NCBI GenBank assembly: GCA_963666705.2
Contig: CAXXKO010000024.1
Location: forward strand, 124,001-188,000
DNA from: G963666705 sp963666705
GTDB taxonomy: Bacteria > Pseudomonadota > Alphaproteobacteria > CADEGL01
Length of the DNA: 64,000 bases
Direction of reading: 5' to 3'
Shown: positions 32,999 to 42,453 of the stretch, piece after piece
How the letters are laid out: each line of letters starts with the position of its first letter
Position numbering within the stretch: the stretch's first letter is position 1
Made by a program: the position numbers and the translations under genes
Notes under the pieces: generated by a model
Databases searched by the model: none
Told to the model about the DNA's origin: nothing
What the model saw: the letters and a program-made list of their open reading frames with translations, nothing else

Positions 32999-33194
32999 CC
33001 CTGTTGAGGAAACCGTCGAGGCGATGAAAAACACGGGCGGATCGCGGGCGGGGGGGAGCGCATTCGGCTTCGACCGCCATATTTGCTACGCTACCGGTGA
33101 CCGCGAAGGGTCATCCGGGGTCTCTCGAATTCATGGAGGGGCCCCTCACAACCAGCCCGTCCGCTTCGTGGACGCCAACGGGGAGTGATACACC

Positions 33195-34343
33195 ATGACC
33201 ACAGGGCGCGAGGTTTTCTTCGACGACGCCGAATATGCCCACCGGCTGGCCGGGCTTCGGGCGGCGATGGCGCGCGAGGGCATCGACACGTTCGTGACCA
33301 CGAGCCCCGGCAATGTCTGCTATCTCATCGGCCACTTCACCCAGGCGGTGAACGACCTCATGTTCCTGGCCGTCCCGGCGGAGGGGGTGCCGCTCCTGCA
33401 GGTGCCCATGTACGAACAGGCGCGGTTCGACGCGAGCGGTGTGGGCGCCGAGTGCGTGAGCACCTGGATCCTCGGTGAGGATCCGGCCGAGCGGGTGATC
33501 GGCGAGCTCGCGCGACGCGGCCTCGATCGCGGCACCGTCGCGGTCGACGTGGGCGGCACCTACACGCCCTATGCGGTGATCCAGAAGCTGTTCGATGGGC
33601 TGGGTGCCAGGGCCGTGGGCGCCATGGTCGAGCGCCTGCGTCTGGTGAAGTCGCCGGCGGAGCTCGCCTACCTGCGCGAGGCCGCGCCGATGACGGACGC
33701 GGGCGTGCGGGCGGCCCTCGACACGATCCGGGAGGGGGCCACGGACTACGAGATCGCGGCGGCGACGCTCTCCGCGCTCGTCGGCGCGGGCAGCGAGGCG
33801 ATTGTCTCGGACCCCTACGTCTGCGTCGGCTGGCGCGTGGGCGCCCCGCACAGCAACCGGGGCGGCGCGGTCTGCCGCCGGGGCGACCCCGTGTTCATCG
33901 AGCTCGGCGGCACCCGCGCGCGCTACACGGCGCCGATCATACGCACCGCCGCGGTGGGCGAGGCGGGCCCGCTCCAGGAGCTGGCCGACACCTCGAGCGC
34001 CATCCTCGACGCCATCATCCCGGCGATGAAGCCGGGCGTGCCGGCCCAGGAGGTGGCGGCCATCGGGCGCCAGATCATCGACCCGCTCCTCGACCGGATC
34101 ATCTTCCATCATGTCTACGGCTACTCGGTGGGGCTCAGCTTCGCGCCCGGCTGGCTCGACTGTCCGCACTTCATGATCACCGAGCGCAACCCGGCGCCGC
34201 TCGAGGCCGGGATGGTGTTCCACCAGACCATGAACCTGCGGGTCAAGGGCCGGTACGGCGCCGGTCACAGCGAGGCCGTGATCGTGACCGAGGCGGGCGG
34301 CGAGATTCTCAGCAAGCTGCCCAGGGAGCTGGCCATCAGATAG
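33195..34343 (+). CDS. M24 family creatinase/ectoine-hydrolase-like enzyme B
   Basis: 382 residues. N-terminal creatinase_N domain (1-150) with TTSPGNVCYLIGHFTQ, then the M24 domain. At the metal site GDPVFIELGGTRARYTAPIIRT places E236 at the first Asp and Ala at the second; the GH motif is GYSVGLSFAPGW; the last glutamate survives in GHSEAVIVTE. This is the same replacement pattern as the other two M24 proteins in the window, so hydrolysis probably does not use the two-metal mechanism. Preceded by GGGGAGTGATACACC. Confidence 0.85.
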   Translation: MTTGREVFFDDAEYAHRLAGLRAAMAREGIDTFVTTSPGNVCYLIGHFTQAVNDLMFLAVPAEGVPLLQVPMYEQARFDASGVGAECVSTWILGEDPAERVIGELARRGLDRGTVAVDVGGTYTPYAVIQKLFDGLGARAVGAMVERLRLVKSPAELAYLREAAPMTDAGVRAALDTIREGATDYEIAAATLSALVGAGSEAIVSDPYVCVGWRVGAPHSNRGGAVCRRGDPVFIELGGTRARYTAPIIRTAAVGEAGPLQELADTSSAILDAIIPAMKPGVPAQEVAAIGRQIIDPLLDRIIFHHVYGYSVGLSFAPGWLDCPHFMITERNPAPLEAGMVFHQTMNLRVKGRYGAGHSEAVIVTEAGGEILSKLPRELAIR

Positions 34344-34495
34344 GGGGGAATGCCGACTCGAGGCCCTCGCGGCCGCGGACCCCTTTTTCCGCTTCGCGCG
34401 GGGAACCGGCGCAAGCTTCCCACGCATTGACAGGGGGTGGCTAAGTCAGTATCGGTGCCATGCGCCCGTCCAACGGCAATTGAGGGGTCGAAAAG

Positions 34496-35305
34496 GTGCC
34501 CGCGATGGAAGAGTTGTCGGCGGGAGGCAGGACGCTTGGCGTGCTCATCCCCGTCCTGCGCCATGGTCAGCCCTACATTGCCCGGGACACCGAGGTCCAT
34601 CGCTACGACGACTGGATCGCGAGGCTCGGGATCGAAGGCGTCGGCGTGCGGGAGGGGCTGACCCTGACCCCGGGCTCCCACCGGATCGACTGCGCCCTGG
34701 AAACGGGAAGCCTGGACGTCCTCCTGCCCGCGGCGAGCGAGCTCGCGGCGGCGGGCTGCAGTGCGATCGCCTGGGCGTGTACTTGCGCCAGCTTCGTCGG
34801 CGGGCTCGCCTGGGCCGAGCGGCAGGTGGACGAGCTGGCGCGGGCCTCCGGCCTGCCGGCGACCAGCACCTCGCTGTCTATGCTGGCCGCCACGAGGGAG
34901 CTGGGCGCGGGGACCGTCGATGTGCTGAGCCCCTACCCGGCGCGTCTCACCCATACGTTCTTGGCGTTCCTGAACGACGCCGGCATCGACGTGGCCGCCA
35001 TGACGGTGCTGGACTGTCCAGAGCCGGAGGACTCCAACGCGCTCGACCTGAGGCGGGAAGTCAACCTGTTCGACGCCGGCCTGTCGCCGCGGACCCATCC
35101 GCTGCTTATTCCGGATACCGCGATCGACGCCATCGCGCTGATCCCGGCGCTCGAGGCGGACCTGGGCCGGCCGGTCGTCTCCGGCAACCACGCGACCCTG
35201 TGGCACAGCCTGAGGCTGCTCGACGTCCGCTACGACTTCGCCGGGGGTGGGACCCTCCTCGCCGGGCAGGGCCGCTCAAAGACGGATCGGGCCGCGGCGG
35301 GCTAG
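34496..35305 (+). CDS. Asp/Glu racemase-superfamily protein, maleate isomerase/arylmalonate decarboxylase (EutA)-like
   Basis: 269 residues from GTG 34496; ATG 34505 is an equal alternative. The two-domain racemase fold begins GVLIPVLRH. The first active-site cysteine lies in AWACTCASF (C95 or C97). The second catalytic position, a Cys in maleate isomerase and arylmalonate decarboxylase, falls in VVSGNHATLWHSL and has none, so a one-cysteine or different chemistry is likely. EutA of ectoine-utilisation clusters belongs to this group. It lies directly before two transporter permeases in the operon. Confidence 0.78.
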   Translation: MPAMEELSAGGRTLGVLIPVLRHGQPYIARDTEVHRYDDWIARLGIEGVGVREGLTLTPGSHRIDCALETGSLDVLLPAASELAAAGCSAIAWACTCASFVGGLAWAERQVDELARASGLPATSTSLSMLAATRELGAGTVDVLSPYPARLTHTFLAFLNDAGIDVAAMTVLDCPEPEDSNALDLRREVNLFDAGLSPRTHPLLIPDTAIDAIALIPALEADLGRPVVSGNHATLWHSLRLLDVRYDFAGGGTLLAGQGRSKTDRAAAG

Positions 35306-35359
35306 GGCGCGCGACGGCAAGGACGGGCACCGTGCGGCAGGTGAAGGGACATCGGGTTG

Positions 35360-36154
35360 ATGACGAGCACCAGTGAAGGCATCGGCAGCGCGCCGCGTCC
35401 GCTCGGCAAGGCGCTCACGAAATTTATTTTTCCCATCTTGGTCGCGGTCTTTCTCGCGGTCCTGGCCTACAACGCGAACTGGGAACTGATTCGCGCGCTC
35501 GATTTCTCCGTCATCTGGGAGTTCAGGGCGGTCCTCTGGAAGGGCCTTCGTCTGAGCCTGATCATCACCGTCGTGGCGGGGGGCCTGGGGGTGTTCTTCG
35601 GCATCCTGCTGGCGGTGATCAGCCAGTCTCCCATAGCTCCGCTGCGCTGGATCGTCGCCGGTTACGTCGAGATCTGGCGCAACACGCCGCTCCTGGTCCA
35701 GCTCTTCTGGCTCTATTTCGCGGTGCCGATGATGACCGGCTTCAGCATGTCGGTGTTGGCAACCGGCTTCCTGGCGATGACGCTCCAGGCGAGCGCGTAC
35801 TTCACCGAGATCGTGCGCGCCGGGATCGAGAGCATCCACCGCGGCCAGTGGGAGGCGGCCTACGCGCTCGGCCTGCCGGCCTGGACGCGCTGGACCCGGG
35901 TCATCCTGCCGCCGGCCCTGCGCATCATGATCCCGCCCATGGTCAATCTGACGATCAGCTTCTTCAAGGCGACGGCGATCCTCTCGCTCCTTCAGATCAG
36001 CGAGTTCATGACCGTCGCCTCGCGGGTCAGCAATCACACCTTCAAGCCGATCGAGATTTTCACCTTTGCCGCACTCGTCTATTTCATCATCGGTTACGCC
36101 ATGAGCCGCGCCACCCTGCGCCTCGAGTATTTCCTGCGGGAAAAGGAGCATTAG
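35360..36154 (+). CDS. Polar amino acid ABC transporter permease 1
   Basis: 264 residues from ATG 35360 (a TTG one codon earlier is possible). A ~50-residue N-terminal extension precedes a HisMQ-type permease with EIWRNTPLLVQLFWLYFAVP and the EAA loop QASAYFTEIVRAGIESIHRGQWEAAYALG. It is followed after 4 bp by its partner permease. Confidence 0.87.
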   Translation: MTSTSEGIGSAPRPLGKALTKFIFPILVAVFLAVLAYNANWELIRALDFSVIWEFRAVLWKGLRLSLIITVVAGGLGVFFGILLAVISQSPIAPLRWIVAGYVEIWRNTPLLVQLFWLYFAVPMMTGFSMSVLATGFLAMTLQASAYFTEIVRAGIESIHRGQWEAAYALGLPAWTRWTRVILPPALRIMIPPMVNLTISFFKATAILSLLQISEFMTVASRVSNHTFKPIEIFTFAALVYFIIGYAMSRATLRLEYFLREKEH

Positions 36155-36158
36155 GCGC

Positions 36159-36824
36159 ATGGATTTCGACTTTAACGTCCTCGAGAACAACTACCTGCTC
36201 CTGCTTTCGGGCCTGGGCATGACGCTCTACATGGCGACGGTCTCCCTCGCCATCGGCATCGTGTTGGGCGCGTTGGCGTGCCTGGGGAAGCTCTCCGAGT
36301 CGGGGCTGAGCTACTGGTTGGCGAACGCCTTCATCGACTTCTTCCGCACGGTCCCGGAGGTCGTCATCATCTTCTGGGTCTATTTCTGCCTGCCGCTGCT
36401 GCTCGACGTGCGTATCTCGGCACAGGTCTGCGGCATCATTTCGCTCTCGGTGTTCGCGGGCGCGTTCCTGGCGGAGATCTTCCGTGCCGGGGTCCTGGCG
36501 GTCCCGCGCGGCCAGGTCGAGGCGGCCCATGCCCTCGGCCTGCCCAACTACTACGTCTGGCGCCATGCCATCGTGCCGCCGGCGCTGCGCCGGATGATGC
36601 CGGCGTTCGTCAACTTCCTGACCGAGATGTTGAAGATCACGAGCCTCCTGATGGCGATCGGGATCGGGGAGCTGATGTACCGGGCCAATACCCTGGGCGC
36701 CGAGACCTACAAGTTCATGGAGCTCTACACCGCCGCCGGCGTGTTGTATTTCGCGGTCATCTTCCCGCTCAGCATCTATGCCCGGCGCGCCGAGCGTCGT
36801 CGCGTCCAACGCACCGGAAACTGA
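36159..36824 (+). CDS. Polar amino acid ABC transporter permease 2
   Basis: 221 residues. The second permease of the pair, with FRTVPEVVIIFWVYFCLPLLL and the EAA loop GAFLAEIFRAGVLAVPRGQVEAAHALG. An AAAAGGAG Shine-Dalgarno lies at the end of the preceding gene. The ATPase starts 8 bp after the stop. Confidence 0.87.
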   Translation: MDFDFNVLENNYLLLLSGLGMTLYMATVSLAIGIVLGALACLGKLSESGLSYWLANAFIDFFRTVPEVVIIFWVYFCLPLLLDVRISAQVCGIISLSVFAGAFLAEIFRAGVLAVPRGQVEAAHALGLPNYYVWRHAIVPPALRRMMPAFVNFLTEMLKITSLLMAIGIGELMYRANTLGAETYKFMELYTAAGVLYFAVIFPLSIYARRAERRRVQRTGN

Positions 36825-36832
36825 GACTAGCC

Positions 36833-37627
<795 letters not shown>

Positions 37628-37760
37628 CAGCCGAATTTGGTGGTGGATCGGGATCGCGATATCACGCAACATGGTCTCAAGGGGCGTGCCACCGGGCGCA
37701 GCAAGACCTTGTATTTCAAGCAGCCGTAACCGCAAACAGAGATTGGGAGGAGGACGTCCG

Positions 37761-38549
37761 ATGACCCATCGTCTAGCAGGCATTCTGCTTGCCGCCATCC
37801 TGAGCGTAGGTCTGGCAAGCACGCCGGCGCTCGCGCTCGACAACAAGATCCAGGAGATCCAGGACCGCGGGGTCCTGCGGGCCTGTCTGGCCGAGGCCAT
37901 CCCGAACAACTACAAGAATCCCAAGACCGAGGAGTGGGAAGGCTTCAACGTCGATATGGGCCAAGTGCTGGCGGAGGAAATGGGGGTCGAGATCGAGTGG
38001 GTCGATTCCACCTGGGCGACGGTGATCCAAGGCGTGCTCACGGACAAGTGCGACGTCGCGTTGGTCGGCCTGTTCCGGTTGGCCAAACGCGCCGCGGTCA
38101 TCCTGTTCGTCGACGCGTTCAACTTCCTGACCTTGAGCGCCGCCGTGGCCGAGAATTCCACAATCGACAGCTACGAGGAAATCGACGACCCGAACGTCAC
38201 GCTCGCGGTCATCTCGGGGACGGCCGAGGAGGCCTACTTCAAGTCCAAGACCAGGGCCGACGTGCGCTCGATGGTGACGGACAAGATTTCGACCGTCTTC
38301 ATGGAGGTGGCTTCCAAGCGGGTCGACGCCGCCGTGACCGACACCACGACCCTGCGCATGTTCATCAAGGAGAACCCGGCGATGCATCTCCGGGAGCTGA
38401 ACGCCGAGCCGATCGCTCCCAAGGGGACGTCCTGGGCGGTGGCGCCGGGCGAGTACCATTTCCAGCAGTTCCTCAACGTGTTCCTGGAGCGCACGATTAC
38501 CTCGGGCCTGAAGGACGAGTTGTGGGCGAAGTGGCATCCTGACGAGTAG
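37761..38549 (+). CDS. Polar amino acid-type ABC transporter substrate-binding protein
   Basis: 262 residues with signal peptide MTHRLAGILLAAILSVGLASTPALA. The mature family-3 receptor has IQDRGVLRACLAEAIPNNYKNP, EEWEGFNVDMGQVLAEEMGVEIEWV, DKCDVALVGLF, VISGTAEEAYFKS and VTDTTTLRMF. It differs from the ehuB-like receptor, so the two transporters probably take up different, perhaps related, compounds. SD GGGAGGAGG precedes the ATG. Confidence 0.88.
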   Translation: MTHRLAGILLAAILSVGLASTPALALDNKIQEIQDRGVLRACLAEAIPNNYKNPKTEEWEGFNVDMGQVLAEEMGVEIEWVDSTWATVIQGVLTDKCDVALVGLFRLAKRAAVILFVDAFNFLTLSAAVAENSTIDSYEEIDDPNVTLAVISGTAEEAYFKSKTRADVRSMVTDKISTVFMEVASKRVDAAVTDTTTLRMFIKENPAMHLRELNAEPIAPKGTSWAVAPGEYHFQQFLNVFLERTITSGLKDELWAKWHPDE

Positions 38550-38634
38550 GGCCGGCCGCGCGGCCGAGCTATTGGCGCCTGTCGTCCGGCCGCGCGATCC
38601 CTGGCGTGCCGTCGACAGGCGCGCCAGACGCTTC

Positions 38635-38672
38635 CGGGCATCGGTCGCCACGCGCGCGGCGACCGATGCCCG
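38635..38672 (+). terminator. Strong GC hairpin, possible terminator or processing signal
   Basis: A perfect 15-bp stem (38635-38649 with 38658-38672, loop of 8 bases) about 85 bp after the receptor gene, followed only by GGCTTTC, so it is not a classical T-run terminator. It lies in the 263-bp gap before the next M24 gene; nothing else is seen there. Confidence 0.5.
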
Positions 38673-38812
38673 GGCTTTCATGGGTTGGGCGACGGCTCCG
38701 GGACGGGTCGGCCGCGCGTCCCATCAGTCGGCTGTGCGCCGGGGTCGAATGTCGCCGAGGAGCGGCCACCCGGTGCCGGGTGGAATTTCGCTGACACAAC
38801 GGAGGAAATGAC

Positions 38813-39988
38813 ATGGCCGACAAACCCGAAGTCGCGACGGTGCTCGATCTTCCGTTCCCGATCGAGGAGTTCCGGGAGCGCCTCGCCGGCGCCCGCGCGC
38901 GCATGGCCGAGGCGGGGGTCGACATCCTGCTCGTGACCGGCCCGGAGAACATCTACTACCTCTCCGGCTACCGCACGACCGGCTACTACATCTTCCAGGC
39001 ACTGGCGGTGCCACTCGACGGCGAGCCCCAGTTCGTCACCCGCAGGCTCGAGTTCGCCAACGTGCGCAGCCTGTCCTGGATCAAGGAGGGCTACGCCGTC
39101 GGCGACACCGAGAGCTACTTCGACGCCACCGCCAACTGCATCGAGGCCATGGGCGGCGCCACCGCGCGCATCGGCTTCGACGACGCGGGCTTCTTCCTGC
39201 CGGCGTCGATCCTGGACCGGCTGCGGGCGCGCTTGGCCAAGGCCAGCTTCGTGCCGACCGGCGGCCTGGTGGAAAAGGGGCGCATGATCAAGTCGCCCCG
39301 GGAGATTGAATACATCCGCAAGGCCGCGGCCACGGCGGTGGCGGGACTGGAGGCCGGGATCGCGGCGACGCGGCCGGGTGCGACCGAGAACGAGGTCGCC
39401 GCCGCCACCTACGGCGGGACGGTCCTGGCCGGCAGCGAATATGTCAGCTCCCAGCCCTACGTGGTGACCGGCCCGCGCTCGGCGCTGGCCCACGCCACCT
39501 ACGAGCGCGCCGTGATCCGCGCGGGTGACTTGGTCTTCTTCGAAATCGGCGGCTGCTACTACCGCTATGGTGGCGCCATCATGCGCTCGATCTCCGTGGG
39601 CCCGCCCTCGGCGGAGCTCAGGAAGGTCGCGGACGCGGTGATCGGCGCCCAGACCGCGCTGCTCGAGGCGGTGCGGCCGGGGGCCACCTCGGGCGAGGTG
39701 GACCAGGCCGGGCGCAGCGTGGTCGAGAAGGCCGGGTTCGGCAAGTACTGGCAACACCGCAGCGGCTATTCGATCGGCATCGGCTTCCCGCCCGGCTGGG
39801 GCGAGGGCGACATCATCGACCTCAAGCCCGGCGACCCTCGCGTGCTGGAGGCCGGCATGACCTTTCACACCGTGCCCAACTGCGGCATTCCGGGCGTCGG
39901 CGCGGTCGGCTTCAGCGAGACCTGGGCCGTGACGGCGGACGGCGTCGAGGTGCTGACCGACACGCCGCGCGTGCTGCACGTGGTCTGA
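38813..39988 (+). CDS. M24 family creatinase/ectoine-hydrolase-like enzyme C
   Basis: 391 residues. Creatinase_N domain with VTGPENIYYLSGYRTTGYYIFQ, then an M24 domain in which the ligand strand reads GDLVFFEIGGCYYRYGGAIMRS: E244 replaces the first Asp and the second Asp is Gly. The usual GH is GYSIGIGFPPGW and the late glutamate is kept in GFSETWAVT. This is the clearest DoeA/EutD-like pattern among the three M24 proteins. SD GGAGGAAATGAC. The MITE-like element begins 67 bp after its stop. Confidence 0.85.
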   Translation: MADKPEVATVLDLPFPIEEFRERLAGARARMAEAGVDILLVTGPENIYYLSGYRTTGYYIFQALAVPLDGEPQFVTRRLEFANVRSLSWIKEGYAVGDTESYFDATANCIEAMGGATARIGFDDAGFFLPASILDRLRARLAKASFVPTGGLVEKGRMIKSPREIEYIRKAAATAVAGLEAGIAATRPGATENEVAAATYGGTVLAGSEYVSSQPYVVTGPRSALAHATYERAVIRAGDLVFFEIGGCYYRYGGAIMRSISVGPPSAELRKVADAVIGAQTALLEAVRPGATSGEVDQAGRSVVEKAGFGKYWQHRSGYSIGIGFPPGWGEGDIIDLKPGDPRVLEAGMTFHTVPNCGIPGVGAVGFSETWAVTADGVEVLTDTPRVLHVV

Positions 39989-40055
39989 CGCCGCGTTTCG
40001 TGGCATCATCCCGTCCGGCCAAGCCGAACCCAACGGCCCACGGCCCGGATAGGCT

Positions 40056-40323
40056 AGTGTGCTGTCTCCTAAGTACGTAACCTATAGGACGGCCATGCAG
40101 GGTTCTCGGCTAGGAGTGTGGCCCGCCGTGATGCCAGCGGCATCATAAGGGCCGCACGACGACGACCGAGGAGCCTGCATGGCCGCCCGAAGGGTCGCTT
40201 TTCCCGACCTCTGGAGGGCGTCATCGCCGCTTGACGATGCTCCAGCATCGCCGGCGCGGCGCTTCCTACCCAGAGGTCGGGAAAGGCGATCCTATAGGCT
40301 ACGTACTTAGGAGACAGCACACT
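40056..40323. mobile_element. 268-bp miniature inverted-repeat element (MITE-like)
   Basis: Two 34-bp terminal inverted repeats (40056-40089 and 40290-40323) differ at one base only; the outer end reads AGTGTGCTGTCTCCTAAGTA. Inside lies a second, nested inverted repeat of 20 bp with one mismatch (40195-40214 against 40270-40289). No open frame of transposase type is present, so it must be moved in trans or be a deletion derivative. No clear target duplication is seen. The right end lies 15 bp before the ATG of the next gene and so forms its 5' leader. Confidence 0.8.
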
Positions 40324-40338
40324 GGAAGGACGAACACC

Positions 40339-41067
40339 ATGACACGGCCAACGCCCCTCTCCCAACCGACGCTCGGCGTCCTGCAACTCACCCAGCGGCC
40401 CGTCACCATACCGCGCTCGATGGGCAACCCGGCGAGCTACGCCTTTCCCGTGCGCCTCCAGCAGGTGCCCGAGGCCAGCCCCGAGAGGGTGCTCGGCGAC
40501 GGCGACGGCGTCGCCGAGGGCCATATCCGCGTGGCGCAACGGTTCGAGCGCGAGGGCGTCGCGGCGATCATCTCGAACTGCGGCTTCAACGCCCGGTTCC
40601 AGGAGCAGGTCAGCGCCGCGGTGAACATCCCGGTGGCCATGTCGAGCCTGCTGCTGGTGCCGTTCGCGGCCCGACTGATCCCGCCGGGCGCCAAGGTGGG
40701 CGTCATCACCTACGACTCCTCGCGCCTGGGCGAGATCCACTTCAACGGCGCCGGCTGGTCGCTCGCGGACACCCCGGCCGTGGTCGCCGGCATCGAGGGC
40801 AGCGAATCCTGGCGCGAGCTCGGCAAGCAGGCGCCGGACATCGACGCGGAGCAGCTTGCCCGGGACGTGCTGGCGGCCATCGAGGGGCTGCGCGCCGACA
40901 ATCCGGAGATCCGTGCCCTCGTCCTGGAGTGCTCGGTCTTCCCCGTGGCCGCCCCGGCGGTGCGCGCCGCGACCGGCCTGCCGACTTACGACTTCGTGAC
41001 CCTCGCGCACATGGTCATGGCGTCGGTCGCGCGGCGCACGGGCGTCACCCGGGCAGCGGCGGAGTAG
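40339..41067 (+). CDS. Asp/Glu/hydantoin racemase-superfamily protein
   Basis: 242 residues. The two catalytic cysteines expected for the superfamily are present: C81 in IISNCGFN and C198 in VLECSVFP. The PPGAKVGVITYDSSRLGEIHF segment marks the domain junction. It may racemise or isomerise an amino acid or dicarboxylic acid released upstream. The Shine-Dalgarno GGAAGGA abuts the MITE end. Similar in design to the protein at 62075-62839. Confidence 0.82.
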   Translation: MTRPTPLSQPTLGVLQLTQRPVTIPRSMGNPASYAFPVRLQQVPEASPERVLGDGDGVAEGHIRVAQRFEREGVAAIISNCGFNARFQEQVSAAVNIPVAMSSLLLVPFAARLIPPGAKVGVITYDSSRLGEIHFNGAGWSLADTPAVVAGIEGSESWRELGKQAPDIDAEQLARDVLAAIEGLRADNPEIRALVLECSVFPVAAPAVRAATGLPTYDFVTLAHMVMASVARRTGVTRAAAE

Positions 41068-41172
41068 GCACGGCCCGCGGGTCCCCGATCGCGCTCCACC
41101 GCGCCATTGAACGCCGCCCGACCCGGCTCTAAGCTCGCGGCCGGCCAACCGGGGCGAACAGGGGAGGGGGCG

Positions 41173-42435
41173 ATGGCGGAGATGAGCGCCGAGAAGCAGC
41201 AGCTGCTCGATTGGATCGAGGCGGACAAGGACCAACTGGTCGCGTTCTTCAGCGGTTTCGTGGCCGCGGCCTCGCCCAATCCGCCAGGGGATACGACGGT
41301 CGCCGTCAAGCACATCACGGATTTCCTCGACCGCGAGGCGTTGCCCTACCGCCTCGTCGACCCCCAGCCCACCATGGCCAATGTGGTGGGCACCTTCGAG
41401 GGCGCGGCCCCCGGGCGCCACCTGGTGCTGAACGGCCATATCGACTGCTTCCCCGTCGAGGAGGGCGACGACCGCTGGACCCACGGGCCGTGGAGCGGCG
41501 CCGTGGCCGACGGCAAGGTCTGGGGCCGCGGCAGCTCGGACATGAAGTGCGGCACCACGGCCTCGATCTTCACCTACCGCTACCTCCACCGCATCAAGGA
41601 GAAGCTCAGCGGCCGCCTCACCCTCACATGCGTCTCCGACGAGGAGACCTCTGGCCCCTGGGGGGCGCGCTACCTGCACGAGCACCACCCCGAGGTCCAC
41701 GGCGACTGCTGTCTCAACGGCGAGCCCTCGAGTCCCTACACCATCCGCTTCGGCGAGAAGGGGCCCCTGTGGCTCGAGCTCGACGTCCGCACCAGGGGTG
41801 CGCACGGCGCCTACCCGCACCTGACCGAGAGCGCGTCCAAGGTCGCCGCCGCCCTGATGCAGGACCTGGAGGCCGTGACCGGGATCGAGCCCGACATGCC
41901 GGACAACGTGTTCCGCGCGCTCGATCAGGTACATGCGGAGATGGACCGCGCCATGGGTGCCGGGGCCGCCGATATCGTGCCCCGCGTGACCCTCAACATC
42001 GGCATGATCCAGGGCGGGCTCAAGGTCAACATGGTGCCCGACCATGTGCGCATCGAAGCCGACATCCGCCTGCCCGTGGGGGTGGAGAAGGAACAGGTCA
42101 TGGCCGTGGTCGACCGGGTGCTCGAGGGCTACCCCCAGGCGACGCTCAGGGAGATCAATTACAACCCGCCGAGCTGGTGCGAGCCCTATCACGAGATGGT
42201 CGAGCACCTGCAGAAGAACGCCAACGCGGTGGGCGGCTACGAGCCCGTGCCCATCGTCAGCCTGGGCGGCACCGACGCGCGCCTGTGGCGCTACCGCAAC
42301 GTGCCGGCCTATGTCTACGGCCCGCCGCCGACGGGCATGGGCTCCTACGACGAGTACGTGGAGATCGAAACCTTCTTCCACGTCGTCCGCTGCCACGTCT
42401 TGAGCGCCTACGACTATATGAGCCGCGCGGGATGA
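41173..42435 (+). CDS. M20 family amidohydrolase (ArgE/DapE-like)
   Basis: 420 residues. Zinc-site residues visible: H89 and D91 in GHIDCF, bridging D123 in GRGSSDMKCG, E157/E158 in SDEETSG, E184 in NGEPSS. The last histidine ligand, usually in an HxxDE motif, is not there: the sequence is GMGSYDEYVE, Gly at about residue 390. A dimerisation domain (about 200-310) is intact. Relatives hydrolyse N-acyl amino acids, a plausible last step for the operon. SD GGGGAGGGGG. Last gene of the plus-strand operon; 18 bp from the convergent M48 gene. Confidence 0.87.
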   Translation: MAEMSAEKQQLLDWIEADKDQLVAFFSGFVAAASPNPPGDTTVAVKHITDFLDREALPYRLVDPQPTMANVVGTFEGAAPGRHLVLNGHIDCFPVEEGDDRWTHGPWSGAVADGKVWGRGSSDMKCGTTASIFTYRYLHRIKEKLSGRLTLTCVSDEETSGPWGARYLHEHHPEVHGDCCLNGEPSSPYTIRFGEKGPLWLELDVRTRGAHGAYPHLTESASKVAAALMQDLEAVTGIEPDMPDNVFRALDQVHAEMDRAMGAGAADIVPRVTLNIGMIQGGLKVNMVPDHVRIEADIRLPVGVEKEQVMAVVDRVLEGYPQATLREINYNPPSWCEPYHEMVEHLQKNANAVGGYEPVPIVSLGGTDARLWRYRNVPAYVYGPPPTGMGSYDEYVEIETFFHVVRCHVLSAYDYMSRAG

Positions 42436-42453
42436 GTGCGGGGCCGCTGCCCG

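Noticed and set aside
33024..33188. Possible 54-residue protein (MKNTGGSRAGG...) between the M81 and M24 genes
   Set aside because: No Shine-Dalgarno, no recognised family, and codon pattern like non-coding spacer; treated as leader of the M24 gene.
40069..42396. 775-codon minus-strand open frame across the MITE, racemase and M20 genes
   Set aside because: It spans an intergenic mobile element and is antisense to two recognised enzymes; no domain is visible.
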